Below, one piece after another: positions 1 to 7,599 of a stretch of DNA of 17,508 nt. Position 1 is the stretch's first letter, and each line of letters opens with the position of its first letter. The translations under genes were made by a program, and so were the position numbers. This stretch comes from CBDVAK01 sp965371945 (lineage in GTDB: Bacteria; Pseudomonadota; Gammaproteobacteria; Competibacterales; JAHEDQ01). A model generated the notes under the pieces. It was not told where the DNA came from and ran no database searches. It saw only the letters and a program-made list of their open reading frames with translations. The stretch covers positions 1-17,508 of the forward strand of contig CBDVAK010000039.1 in the NCBI GenBank assembly GCA_965371945.1. The letters are read 5' to 3'.

Positions 1-89
1 TGTCCCGCAATGGTCGCCCGGTTTCCCGCTACTACTACCGGTTCGCCGAATGGCAGTCAGCGGCGCCGTTGCAGGAATCGTCCCCCTAA
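1..89 (+). CDS. C-terminal tail of an unrecognised protein (partial)
   Basis: A plus-strand reading frame is open from the window edge to a TAA at 87-89. It gives 28 residues, including an aromatic stretch (RYYYRFAEW) and ending in QESSP. The gene starts outside the window and too little remains to assign a family. It converges on the glycosyltransferase gene, with 45 bp between the stops. It could also be a chance open frame, since the DNA is GC-rich, but the spacing and orientation suit a real gene end. Confidence 0.4.
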   Translation, partial: SRNGRPVSRYYYRFAEWQSAAPLQESSP

Positions 90-134
90 CCCGCGATTCC
101 CACGGCGCACTGAGAAATGCGGGCTAACCATGAC

Positions 135-1244
135 TCAGCCGGATTCGGTTTGTTCGGCGAATGTCCAGTACGAGTTGAGGAAATAGTTGACCAGCATAGC
201 GGGCGCGATGCCGGCAATCTGATGCAGCTCCGGGCGTACCTGCGGAAAGGCGAGGGTCAGTACCACGAACGTGCTGTAGCTGACCGCCAGCGCGATCAAC
301 GACACGATGTTGAATTTCAGCCCCTTGATCCGCTTGCGGTCACGCGTCTTGCGGTGCCCGAATGTCCAGAAGTTGTTGAGCAGAAAATTCCAGATGACGG
401 ACACCTCGATAGCCAGCGGCGAAGCGACATACTTATCCATGCCCATGCTCAGGAACAAGCTGAACAGGCCGACATTGACCACCGTTCCGGACAGTCCCAC
501 CACGGCGAAACGCAGAAAGGTCTTCGAGTTGCGCAGCCTGATCCACCAGGCATTGACCATGAACTCGATCACGTCGCGAAACCCGAGCTTGGACTCGCCG
601 CGCACCCGATCGACGAAATCGACCGGGATCTCCACCACCGCGGCATCCTCGACCACCGCTTCGTGCAACAGAGCCACCTGAAAGGCATAGCCCTGGGCAC
701 GGATCGCGGACAGATCGATCTGACGCAGCAACGTCCCGCTCAATACCCGAAATCCCGAGGTGCAATCGCGGGTACGGTACATACCCGCCAGAAAACGCGC
801 CACCAGGTTGCCGAGTCTCGACAGCATGCGTCGGGAAAACTTCCAGTCTGGGGGAATCGATCCTCCCGCCACGTAGCGGCTGCCGATGACCACATCGGCA
901 CCCTGCAGAAATACCGTCAGCAATCTTGGCAGATCTTTGGGCTGGTGCGAAAAATCGGCATCCATCTGAATCACGATGTCCGCCTGCAAAGTGTCGAGTG
1001 CGTATCGAATCCCGCGCGCATAGGCATCGCCAAGGCCCACCCGGGAACCACTGAGCAGATAGAGCCCATCGAGCGTTTCAGCCCGTTGCCGAACCACCTC
1101 GCCGGTACCGTCCGGGGAGTTGTCATCGACCACCAGAATCATCATCTGTTGGCCCACGCCCGCGAACACCGGCTGTAGCGCATCGATCAGCAAACCAATA
1201 TTGTCGCGCTCGTTGAAGGTCGGAATGACCGTAACGATTCTCAA
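135..1244 (-). CDS. Polyprenol-phosphate glycosyltransferase (DPM1/GT2 type) fused to a GtrA membrane domain
   Basis: The N-terminal 230 or so residues are a GT-A fold glycosyltransferase of the dolichol-phosphate mannose synthase type. It opens with VTVIPTFNE, then has the nucleotide-binding VVDDNSPDGT and the metal-binding MDADFSH. The C-terminal 120 or so residues are a GtrA-like domain of about four hydrophobic helices, containing WNFLLNNFWTF and ending NYFLNSYWTF. Family knowledge suggests it moves a sugar from a nucleotide donor to a polyprenyl phosphate and helps present the product across the inner membrane. The donor sugar cannot be told from sequence. I chose the TTG start at 1244 because a GAGG lies five bases upstream and the protein then begins MRIVTVIPTFNE, as family members usually do. 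An ATG at 1301, four bases after the TerB-like gene's stop, would add 19 unconserved-looking residues. Confidence 0.88.
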   Translation of the reverse strand: MRIVTVIPTFNERDNIGLLIDALQPVFAGVGQQMMILVVDDNSPDGTGEVVRQRAETLDGLYLLSGSRVGLGDAYARGIRYALDTLQADIVIQMDADFSHQPKDLPRLLTVFLQGADVVIGSRYVAGGSIPPDWKFSRRMLSRLGNLVARFLAGMYRTRDCTSGFRVLSGTLLRQIDLSAIRAQGYAFQVALLHEAVVEDAAVVEIPVDFVDRVRGESKLGFRDVIEFMVNAWWIRLRNSKTFLRFAVVGLSGTVVNVGLFSLFLSMGMDKYVASPLAIEVSVIWNFLLNNFWTFGHRKTRDRKRIKGLKFNIVSLIALAVSYSTFVVLTLAFPQVRPELHQIAGIAPAMLVNYFLNSYWTFAEQTESG

Positions 1245-1305
1245 GACAGCCTCATTGGGGTGATCGAAACAACCGGCAGAGGCCGGACCAGCACTAGACA
1301 TCCCG

Positions 1306-1782
1306 TCAGGCCGACCCCGGGATATCGCTGCTTGTCGGCTCGGTATACAGACCGCAGGCCGCGGGTTCCACTTCAAGCAGGCTGCACAAACTGACGATCT
1401 CGATCTGCTCGACCAGACCCATACTGCCACCGGCCTCGCTGATGGCGATACAGACTCGAACCAGCAACTGGCGGGTTTCCTCGCCGTCGGCCGCGGCCCT
1501 GATGTCGCGAAGCGCCGCCTCGCGGCCCTGCCTCGGCGAGGCGAGAATCTCCTGCACATATTCGTTGAACAGGTTGACGCCTTCGTGGGGATCGAACACC
1601 TTGAGCCGGGTCAATGTCTCGAGGATACGATCCATACGCAACCGCTGACCCAGTGTCACCTCGCCATCGGCAATGGCTGCCAGCGCGCTGGCAGCCATCA
1701 CCGCCTTGAGAAACGGCAGATTGCGGTGCCGCTCCAGCCGTTCCCGCCAATAGCCAGTGAGACTGCCGAACAGATCGCTCAT
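1306..1782 (-). CDS. TerB-like helical protein
   Basis: This 158-residue, mainly helical, soluble protein has two acidic helix-turn segments: AAIADGEVTLGQ near residue 38 and ISEAGGSMGLVEQ near 115. This arrangement is typical of the TerB/DjlA N-terminal fold, in which acidic residues can bind metal. There is no signal peptide or membrane segment. The ATG follows a GGGAG about eight bases upstream. The gene lies 26 bp after the HdeD-like gene and just before the glycosyltransferase, all on the same strand, so the three may be cotranscribed. TerB-like proteins occur in tellurite and envelope stress contexts, but no other ter genes are visible here, so I do not assign tellurite resistance. The family call rests on pattern only. 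Confidence 0.7.
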   Translation of the reverse strand: MSDLFGSLTGYWRERLERHRNLPFLKAVMAASALAAIADGEVTLGQRLRMDRILETLTRLKVFDPHEGVNLFNEYVQEILASPRQGREAALRDIRAAADGEETRQLLVRVCIAISEAGGSMGLVEQIEIVSLCSLLEVEPAACGLYTEPTSSDIPGSA

Positions 1783-1808
1783 GCCACGCTCCCGGTCTGT
1801 CGGTGATC

Positions 1809-2411
1809 TCAGGCTGGGGTCGCCGCACCGTGATCGGTGCCGCCAGGCTGCTGCTTGCCGGCCTGCCGGGCTGCCAACGCGATGAAAATGTACGACCAGC
1901 CGTTCATGATCAATTCAATGGCCACGAACAAGCCGATTACCCACAGCCCCGATACCGGCCATTGGGCCAGGATGACAGCGCCCAGGGCGATCGCCAGCAC
2001 ACCACCCAACAGCGGCCACCACCAGCCGTCGATACCTCGGTGTTGAAAGGCAATGACGATGCGCAGAACGCCAACCAGAACCAGCGACCAGGCCAGCAGC
2101 ATGGTCAACACGCCGGAAGCCAGCAACGGGTCGTACATGATGACCGCACCGGCAGCGATATACAGCAGCGCGATCAGCAAATGCTGAATTCGGCATTTCC
2201 AGCCACCGGCCTTGAGCAAATGCACCAGCTGGGTGCCACCGCCTACCAGCAACAGCGCCCCGAAGAACAGGACACTGGCAAGGGTCAGAAAGAACGACAT
2301 ACCCAGTCCCACCGTGCCGAGGATCACGAACAGTAGCCCGAGTCCCAGCAACCAGCCCCAGTTGCTCCGCAGATCGCCCAGCCCGGTGGCGATCAGATCA
2401 TTGTTAACCAT
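1809..2411 (-). CDS. HdeD family (DUF308) membrane protein
   Basis: The 200-residue protein is almost entirely hydrophobic, with about six predicted membrane helices in three pairs. Glycines and short polar turns separate them, as in the DUF308/HdeD family. The last 20 residues are hydrophilic (AARQAGKQQPGG). HdeD in E. coli is an inner-membrane protein linked to acid resistance at high cell density; many relatives have no tested role. The start at 2411 is preceded by AAGGAGT. Longer upstream reading in this frame lacks hydrophobic character and crosses the promoter-like region, so I excluded it. It is the first gene of the minus-strand cluster and is divergent from the HD-GYP gene. Confidence 0.82.
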   Translation of the reverse strand: MVNNDLIATGLGDLRSNWGWLLGLGLLFVILGTVGLGMSFFLTLASVLFFGALLLVGGGTQLVHLLKAGGWKCRIQHLLIALLYIAAGAVIMYDPLLASGVLTMLLAWSLVLVGVLRIVIAFQHRGIDGWWWPLLGGVLAIALGAVILAQWPVSGLWVIGLFVAIELIMNGWSYIFIALAARQAGKQQPGGTDHGAATPA

Positions 2412-2454
2412 TGAGATTCCACTCCTTGAAGAAGATTCCGGCAGCAGCAAATGA

Positions 2455-2497
2455 CCCGCCGATGCTCGATGCCGGCGGGTATTGTAGCAACCCGCCG
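2455..2497. repeat. Two overlapping inverted repeats in the divergent hdeD/HD-GYP intergenic region
   Basis: CCCGCCG (2455-2461) pairs with CGGCGGG (2473-2479). The same middle arm, as CGGCGGGT (2473-2480), pairs instead with ACCCGCCG (2490-2497) over a nine-base loop that contains the candidate -10 of the hdeD-like gene. The two stems exclude each other. They could form an operator or a 5' leader switch, or simply be a GC-rich stem without function. Confidence 0.5.
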
Positions 2498-2509
2498 GGC
2501 CGCCTTGAA
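2481..2509 (-). promoter_or_regulatory. Candidate sigma-70 promoter for the hdeD-like gene
   Basis: Reading the minus strand, TTCAAG (2509-2504) and TACAAT (2486-2481) are separated by 17 bases. The -10 match is good (5 of 6) and the -35 match is poor (3 of 6). The -10 sits between the arms of the inverted repeat at 2473-2497. Expected transcription would begin near 2474, about 63 bases before the start codon. Confidence 0.35.
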
Positions 2510-2605
2510 CGTCCGCCGGACCACAACCGCTCAGCCGGGTACGCATCTTGCTGATGTCCTGCCGTGAACGCAAACGGTCCCGGGTGACCAGCAAACAGGA
2601 CCACG

Positions 2606-3874
2606 ATGGAAGCCGTAAGAGTAGAAAGCGGACAACTGCGCAAAGGCATGTTCATCAGCGAACTCGACCGACCCTGGATGGGGACTCCATTCATGTTCCA
2701 GGGTTTTCGGGTCGATACCGATACCGAGCTGTCGCAATTGCGCGACCTGTGCGACTTCGTCTATGTCGACCGCAACCGCAGTGAAACAGCCGATGGGGAA
2801 CATCCTGCCGCCGGCATCAATCCTGCCAGCCCCGTTTTGCGCATGGAGCGGTTTCAGACCCGGCGTCGGCAACTAAGCGCCAATGCAGCCCCACCTCGCT
2901 ACCCGCTCAGTGTTCCGGTGGAGGAGGAACTCCCCCGCGCCGAACAGGTGCGGACCCGGGCAGTCAGCCAGGTTCAGCAGATTTTTCACTCGATACAAAC
3001 CGGCAAGACCCCGGATACCCGCGGCGCCATCAAACTGGCCGAGGACATGGTTGCCAGCATCATTCGCAACCCCGACGCCATGGTGTGGCTGTCACAGTTG
3101 CGCAGCAAAGACGAATATACGGCGCTGCACAGCGTCAACGTGTGCGTGCTGTCACTGGCATTTGGCAGACACATGGGCCTCGCCGAGGGTCAATTGCTGC
3201 AGCTCGGGCTGGGCGCGTTGCTGCACGATGTCGGCAAACTGCGGGTTCCGAGTGATGTTCTCAACAAACCCGAACGACTGACGGCTGCCGAGTTTCGCCT
3301 GATCCAGCTCCATCCCGCACACGGGCTGGACATACTGGGGGGGTCACACCACCAGGCCGCGACCACGGTTCTCGACATCGCCTACTCGCACCACGAACGC
3401 TGTGACGGACGAGGCTATCCACGGGGACTCAAGGCAGGCGCGCTGACTTTGTTCAGCAGGATGGTGGCCATCGTGGACGTCTACGATGCCCTGTCCAGCG
3501 ACCGCATCTACCACAAAGGCATGAGTTCGGACGAGACCCTGGCCAAGCTGTACGACTGGAGCCAACGTGAGCTCGATGCGAGGCTGGTGGGCCAGTTTAT
3601 CCAATGCCTGGGGTTGTTTCCGGTCGGTACCCTGGTGGAGCTGAGCAGCGCGGAGATCGGCGTGGTCATCGAGATCAACCGCCGTCAACCCCGCAAATCC
3701 AAGGTACTATTGGTGCTGGACCGCAACGGCAAAGCGCTCGCCGCACACCGTATCGTAGACCTGTCCCGCCGCCAGGGGCTGTTCAGCCGGGGCGACGGAC
3801 CGCAGATCGAGCACGCCCTGACACCGAACAGCCATGGCATCGACGCGGCTGCGCTGGCCGCCGCGCACGTATGA
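2606..3874 (+). CDS. HD-GYP cyclic-di-GMP phosphodiesterase with N-terminal DUF3391
   Basis: This 422-residue cytosolic enzyme has two parts. Residues 1-60 match DUF3391, with LRKGMFISELDRPWMGTPF and a following VYVD strand. Residues 150-350 form the HD-GYP domain, with the metal-binding HD pair in LLHDVGK at residues 207-208 and the signature HHERCDGRGYP at 262-272. This agrees with the HHExxDGxGYP consensus, so the catalytic metal site looks complete. By family knowledge it hydrolyses cyclic di-GMP, lowering a second messenger that favours biofilm over motility. There is no receiver, PAS or membrane segment, so any input must come through DUF3391. The ATG at 2606 is the first in the frame and starts the DUF3391 motif; its ribosome binding site is weak. 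The gene converges on the small gene at 3890-4186 with a 15-base gap. Confidence 0.93.
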   Translation: MEAVRVESGQLRKGMFISELDRPWMGTPFMFQGFRVDTDTELSQLRDLCDFVYVDRNRSETADGEHPAAGINPASPVLRMERFQTRRRQLSANAAPPRYPLSVPVEEELPRAEQVRTRAVSQVQQIFHSIQTGKTPDTRGAIKLAEDMVASIIRNPDAMVWLSQLRSKDEYTALHSVNVCVLSLAFGRHMGLAEGQLLQLGLGALLHDVGKLRVPSDVLNKPERLTAAEFRLIQLHPAHGLDILGGSHHQAATTVLDIAYSHHERCDGRGYPRGLKAGALTLFSRMVAIVDVYDALSSDRIYHKGMSSDETLAKLYDWSQRELDARLVGQFIQCLGLFPVGTLVELSSAEIGVVIEINRRQPRKSKVLLVLDRNGKALAAHRIVDLSRRQGLFSRGDGPQIEHALTPNSHGIDAAALAAAHV

Positions 3875-3889
3875 TCCCAGGATAGATCG

Positions 3890-4186
3890 CTAACAACCCA
3901 CCTGCATGGCATTGCACCCCTCGCCCCTGATCAGCGCGATGATCTCCGATGAGTGCACCGAACCCTGCTGATAATTGACCATGATCACATCGGGGCGCCC
4001 GGGTGACATCCGGGCGGCGAGAACGCCCTGGTAGGCCCTGACCCTGTTGAGAACATCATTGCGTTCCGCGGTACTACCGCTGCCCTTGAGCCAGATGATG
4101 GCGATGCATACCGGCACCCCGCCGTTGATGGCCGCAGTGCCCGCTTGGGGCTGGGTGATGGCTGATTCAGACATTGAAGCGTGCAT
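3890..4186 (-). CDS. Small ferredoxin-fold (HMA-like) protein of unknown function
   Basis: The 98-residue product follows a beta-alpha-beta-beta-alpha-beta order. VPVCIAIIWLKG forms strand 1, the helix around AERNDVLNRVRAY follows, then strands near VLAARM and DVIMVNYQ, the helix SSEIIALIRGEG, and a last strand ending in VGC. This is the layout of heavy-metal-associated domains. However, the usual N-terminal CxxC copper site is missing, and the few cysteines lie at strand 1 and the C-terminus (GCNAMQVGC). Metal transfer is therefore not supported. I chose ATG 4186 because GGAG lies seven bases upstream; a second ATG at 4174 is possible. Longer upstream reading looks non-coding. Confidence 0.6.
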   Translation of the reverse strand: MHASMSESAITQPQAGTAAINGGVPVCIAIIWLKGSGSTAERNDVLNRVRAYQGVLAARMSPGRPDVIMVNYQQGSVHSSEIIALIRGEGCNAMQVGC

Positions 4187-4321
4187 GTATGAACTCCCGG
4201 CAGTTATTCTGCCTGATGCCGTTACCGGTTGAAATCCAGATCTTGCGAGCAATATGCTAGCCCGCGGACTGACCGACCTCCGTGACCTATCGCACCGCAA
4301 GAACGTGAACAATTCACATTA

Positions 4322-4486
4322 TATACCCAAGGCACACCGGTTTTCGGCCTCCATCGCACGTACCTTGACGCAGATGGCTGCGTTGGAAATGCTCGCTGTA
4401 GTACGGCTGGAGCGGCGCATTCCCGCCTTGCCCTCCACGCCAATGCACACACGCTGAAAACCAAAAACCGGCATGCCGCGGGTATA
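4322..4486. mobile_element. MITE-like non-coding element with 26-bp terminal inverted repeats
   Basis: The ends are imperfect inverted repeats. The left end starts TATACCCAAGGCACACCGG (4322 onward). The right end, read on the other strand from 4486, starts TATACCCGCGGCATGCCGG. They agree at 21 of 26 positions. The 165-bp element contains a smaller imperfect hairpin near 4388-4426 and no transposase. A clear target duplication is not visible; the flanks are TA-rich on the left only. A palindrome built from the same end sequence lies at 10316-10341, which supports a repeat family. The length, ends and intergenic position fit a miniature transposable element. Which transposase would move it is unknown. 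Confidence 0.6.
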
Positions 4487-4490
4487 GCGG

Positions 4491-4505
4491 TGACACGGTG
4501 TGTCA
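4491..4505. promoter_or_regulatory. Short palindrome, possible operator upstream of yejA
   Basis: TGACAC and GTGTCA form a perfect six-base inverted repeat around GGT. It lies immediately before a TACAAT (4507-4512) and about 110 bases before yejA. Symmetric sites of this size often bind dimeric regulators, but I cannot name one. Confidence 0.3.
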
Positions 4506-4616
4506 TTACAATGCAGCAAGATAGAACCGCAACAGCTGACGACTATGCGAATCCACCGGCTTTTGCAGCTAACATAGCGCACTTCACCCAGCCGCCATCA
4601 CCATCGGGACGCCCGG

Positions 4617-6464
4617 ATGATCATCATGCTGCAGAAGGTCTGCCTCGCTCTGCTGGGCACGTTGGTATCGCTGGCCACCGTGCCTGCATGGGCATCCGAC
4701 AGCGCAGCTGCGCATGCCATCGCCCTGCACGGCGAGCCCAAGTATGGGCCAGGGTTCACAAACTTCGACTTCGTCAACCCTGGGGCTCCCAAGGGTGGCA
4801 ACATTCGCCTTGCCGCCATCGGCACTTTCGATACGCTCAATCCCTACACCCTCAAGGGCGTCGCGGCGTCGGGTCTGGGACTGACCTATGACACCCTCAC
4901 CCACAACGCCGAAGACGAAGCCTTTACCGAGTACGGCCTGATTGCCGAGACCATCGAGGTGGCCGCGGATCATTCCTCGGTCACCTACCAGTTGCGACCA
5001 CAGGCGCGGTTTCACGACAGCTCACCGGTGCGAGTCGAAGATGTGATCTTCTCCCTGGAAACGCTCAAGCAAAAGGGGCACCCCTTCTATCGTGCCTATT
5101 ACGCGGATATCGAAACCGGAGAGAAAATCGGCGAACGTGGTGTCCGGTTCAGGTTCTCCGGCTCGGAGAACCGCGAATTGCCGCTGATCCTCGGACAGAT
5201 GCCAGTACTGCCGGAACATTATTGGGGTAGCCGGGAATTCGATCGCACCACGCTCGAGCCTCCCGTGAGCAGCGGGCCCTACCGGATCATCGCGGTCGAT
5301 CCAGGCCGCTCGATCACCTACCAGCGGGTGGATGACTGGTGGGGTCAAGACCTGGCGGTCAACGTCGGGCGCTACAACTTCGACACCATCCGTTACGACT
5401 ACTACCGTGACAGCACCGTGGCGCTACAGGCGTTCAAGGCCGGCGAATACGATTTTCGCCAGGAGAACACTTCCAAAAACTGGGCCACCGGTTATCAGGG
5501 TCCGGCGCTCAATGAAGGATTGATCAAACAAGAGGAGATCCCCAACCAGATGCCGACCGGTATGCAGGGCTTTTTGTTCAACACCCGCAAGGCGGTATTC
5601 GCCGACCCCGGTGTACGCGAGGCCCTGGCCTACGCCTTTGACTTCGAGTGGACCAACAAAGCGCTGTTCTACAATGCCTATAGTCGCACCGACAGCTATT
5701 TTTCCAACTCCGAACTGGCCTCCAGCGGACTGCCGTCGAGCCAGGAACTGGAGATACTCGAACCCTGGCGTGGGCAGTTGCCGGAAGCCGTTTTCGAGCG
5801 CGAGTACCAGCCCCCCGCTGGTGACGGCTCCGGCAACATCCGTGGCAATCTGCGCACTGCAACCCGCTTACTGCGGGAGGCCGGTTGGGAGATCAGGGAC
5901 GGCCAGCTGATCAATCGCGACAACGGCAGTGCGCTGCGCTTCGAAATGCTGCTGGTACAACCGGGATTCGAACGCGTGGTGCTTCCGCTCAAGAAGAACC
6001 TCAAACGCCTGGGTATCACTATGTCGGTGCGCACCGTCGATGTCTCGCAGTATCAGAAGCGCCTGGACAACTTCGATTTCGACATGATCGTGATGTCGAT
6101 CGGCCAGTCTCTGTCACCGGGGAACGAGCAGCGCGATTTCTGGACCTCCGCCAAGGCCGACGAACCGGGCGGTCGGAATTATGCGGGCGTTCGCGACCCG
6201 GTGGTCGATGCCCTGGTGGACCTGGTGATCTCCGCGCCGGACCGGGCCAGCCTGATCTATCGCACCCAGGCACTCGACCGGGTCCTGTTGTGGGGACACT
6301 ATGTTATCCCCAACTGGCACACACGGGTGTTCCGGGTTGCCTACTGGAACAAATTCGCCCGCCCCGTGATCCCCCCGAAATATTCTTTGGGATTCAACAC
6401 CTGGTGGGTGGACCCGGCAAAGCTGGCGGTGCTGGCGGAGCGCAAGCCAGCCATGCAGCGATGA
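4617..6464 (+). CDS. yejA: Periplasmic peptide-binding protein of a Yej-type ABC importer
   Basis: This 615-residue family 5 extracellular solute-binding protein begins with a signal peptide (MLQKVCLALLGTLVSL, probable cleavage after AWA near residue 26). The mature protein starts with HAIALHGEPKYGPGF and FVNPGAPKGGNIRLA, features I recognise from the YejA branch. In E. coli, YejABEF imports peptides, including microcin C. The protein would capture oligopeptides in the periplasm and hand them to the permeases encoded next. The start at 4617 has ATG codons at 4617 and 4626 in the same frame; either leaves a functional signal peptide. The stop is 14 bases before yejB. Family length is about 600 residues, so it looks intact. 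Confidence 0.92.
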   Translation: MIIMLQKVCLALLGTLVSLATVPAWASDSAAAHAIALHGEPKYGPGFTNFDFVNPGAPKGGNIRLAAIGTFDTLNPYTLKGVAASGLGLTYDTLTHNAEDEAFTEYGLIAETIEVAADHSSVTYQLRPQARFHDSSPVRVEDVIFSLETLKQKGHPFYRAYYADIETGEKIGERGVRFRFSGSENRELPLILGQMPVLPEHYWGSREFDRTTLEPPVSSGPYRIIAVDPGRSITYQRVDDWWGQDLAVNVGRYNFDTIRYDYYRDSTVALQAFKAGEYDFRQENTSKNWATGYQGPALNEGLIKQEEIPNQMPTGMQGFLFNTRKAVFADPGVREALAYAFDFEWTNKALFYNAYSRTDSYFSNSELASSGLPSSQELEILEPWRGQLPEAVFEREYQPPAGDGSGNIRGNLRTATRLLREAGWEIRDGQLINRDNGSALRFEMLLVQPGFERVVLPLKKNLKRLGITMSVRTVDVSQYQKRLDNFDFDMIVMSIGQSLSPGNEQRDFWTSAKADEPGGRNYAGVRDPVVDALVDLVISAPDRASLIYRTQALDRVLLWGHYVIPNWHTRVFRVAYWNKFARPVIPPKYSLGFNTWWVDPAKLAVLAERKPAMQR

Positions 6465-6478
6465 CGGCGCCATAGCCG

Positions 6479-7594
6479 ATGAGTGCCTACATACTGCGCC
6501 GTTTGCTGTTTATCGTGCCCACCCTGCTGGGCATCATGATCGTCAACTTCGTGGTGGTGCAGTCCGCCCCCGGCGGACCGGTGGAACGGGTACTGGCGCA
6601 GCTCAGTGGCGAAGACATCCAGGCCACCGCGCGCATCTCCGGCTCGGCCCAGGGCGAGACATCGTCGGGAACCGCGACCCGCCAGGCCTCCACCGACAGC
6701 AGTGGTGCCAGCAAGTACCGGGGCGCGCGTGGCCTGGATCCCGATCTGGTACGGGAAATCGAGCGGATGTACGGCTTCGACAAGCCAGCCTGGCAACGCT
6801 TCGTGCAGATGATGGGCAACTACCTGGTATTCGATTTCGGTGACAGTTTTTACCAGGATCGCTCGGTGGTCGATCTGGTCATCGACAAAATGCCGGTATC
6901 AGTTTCGCTGGGACTGTGGACCACCCTGCTGGTCTACGCGATCTCGATCCCGCTGGGGATCAGCAAGGCGGTCCGTGACGGTTCCCGTTTCGATGTCTGG
7001 TCCAGTGCCGCGGTGATCATCGGCTATGCCATACCCGGCTTTCTGTTCGCCATTCTGTTGGTGGTGTTGTTTGCCGGTGGCAGCTTTCTCGACTGGTTCC
7101 CACTCAGGGGACTGGTTTCCGACAACTGGCAGCAACTGGACTGGCCGCAGCGTGTGCTCGACTACTTCTGGCATATCACGCTACCGGTGGTGGCAATGGT
7201 GATCGGCGGGTTCGCGGGTCTGACCATGCTTACCAAGAATTCCTTTATGGAGGAAATCAACAAACAATACGTGCTCACCGCGCGAGCCAAGGGTGCCAGC
7301 GAGCGGCGGGTACTCTACGGTCATGTATTCCGTAACGCCATGCTCATCGTGGTGGCCGGTTTCCCTAGCGCATTCATCAGTATACTGTTTTCATCGTCGC
7401 TGTTGATCGAGGTGATCTTTTCACTCGACGGTCTTGGACTGCTGGGGTTCGAAGCTGCCATCAACCGGGATTACCCGGTCATGTTCGGCACCTTGTTCTT
7501 CTTTACCCTGCTGGGCCTGCTGCTCAATCTGCTCGGTGACCTGATGTACATGGTGATCGATCCGCGCATCGATTTCGAAGCTCGGGAGGTCTGA
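6479..7594 (+). CDS. yejB: Peptide ABC importer inner-membrane permease YejB
   Basis: The 371-residue permease has an N-terminal membrane helix (ILRRLLFIVPTLLGIMIV), a periplasmic loop of roughly 80 residues, and then the BPD transport domain with about five helices. The ABC-coupling loop reads NKQYVLTARAKGASERRVLYGHVFRNAM, the EAA motif region that contacts the ATPase. GLDPDLVREIERMYGFDKP and the closing DPRIDFEAREV match what I know of E. coli YejB. With the YejE half of the next gene it would form the transport channel. The stop precedes the next start by five bases, and the GGAGG for the next gene lies inside the end of yejB, so translation is probably coupled. Confidence 0.93.
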   Translation: MSAYILRRLLFIVPTLLGIMIVNFVVVQSAPGGPVERVLAQLSGEDIQATARISGSAQGETSSGTATRQASTDSSGASKYRGARGLDPDLVREIERMYGFDKPAWQRFVQMMGNYLVFDFGDSFYQDRSVVDLVIDKMPVSVSLGLWTTLLVYAISIPLGISKAVRDGSRFDVWSSAAVIIGYAIPGFLFAILLVVLFAGGSFLDWFPLRGLVSDNWQQLDWPQRVLDYFWHITLPVVAMVIGGFAGLTMLTKNSFMEEINKQYVLTARAKGASERRVLYGHVFRNAMLIVVAGFPSAFISILFSSSLLIEVIFSLDGLGLLGFEAAINRDYPVMFGTLFFFTLLGLLLNLLGDLMYMVIDPRIDFEAREV

Positions 7595-7599
7595 CCGCG

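Larger units (their letters stand above)
4187..4616. other. Gene-free stretch between the HMA-like gene and yejA
   Basis: I see no gene here that I can support. The stretch holds the MITE-like element at 4322-4486, a short palindrome at 4491-4505 and presumably the yej operon promoter. A TACAAT at 4507-4512 could be a -10 box, but no good -35 lies at the right distance, so I do not call a promoter. Confidence 0.7.

Noticed and set aside
90..123. Terminator-like CCCGC/GCGGG pairing between the first two convergent genes
   Set aside because: The stem is only five bases with a long interrupted loop and no T-run.
117..1178. A 353-residue plus-strand open frame opposite the glycosyltransferase gene
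   Set aside because: It is rich in His, Gln and Arg with no hydrophobic core or motif, and it is the mirror frame of a well-supported gene. Chance open frames are common at this GC content.
4314..4582. Small minus-strand open frames across the MITE-like element
   Set aside because: They depend on the repeat sequence, have no good ribosome binding site and no recognisable protein features.
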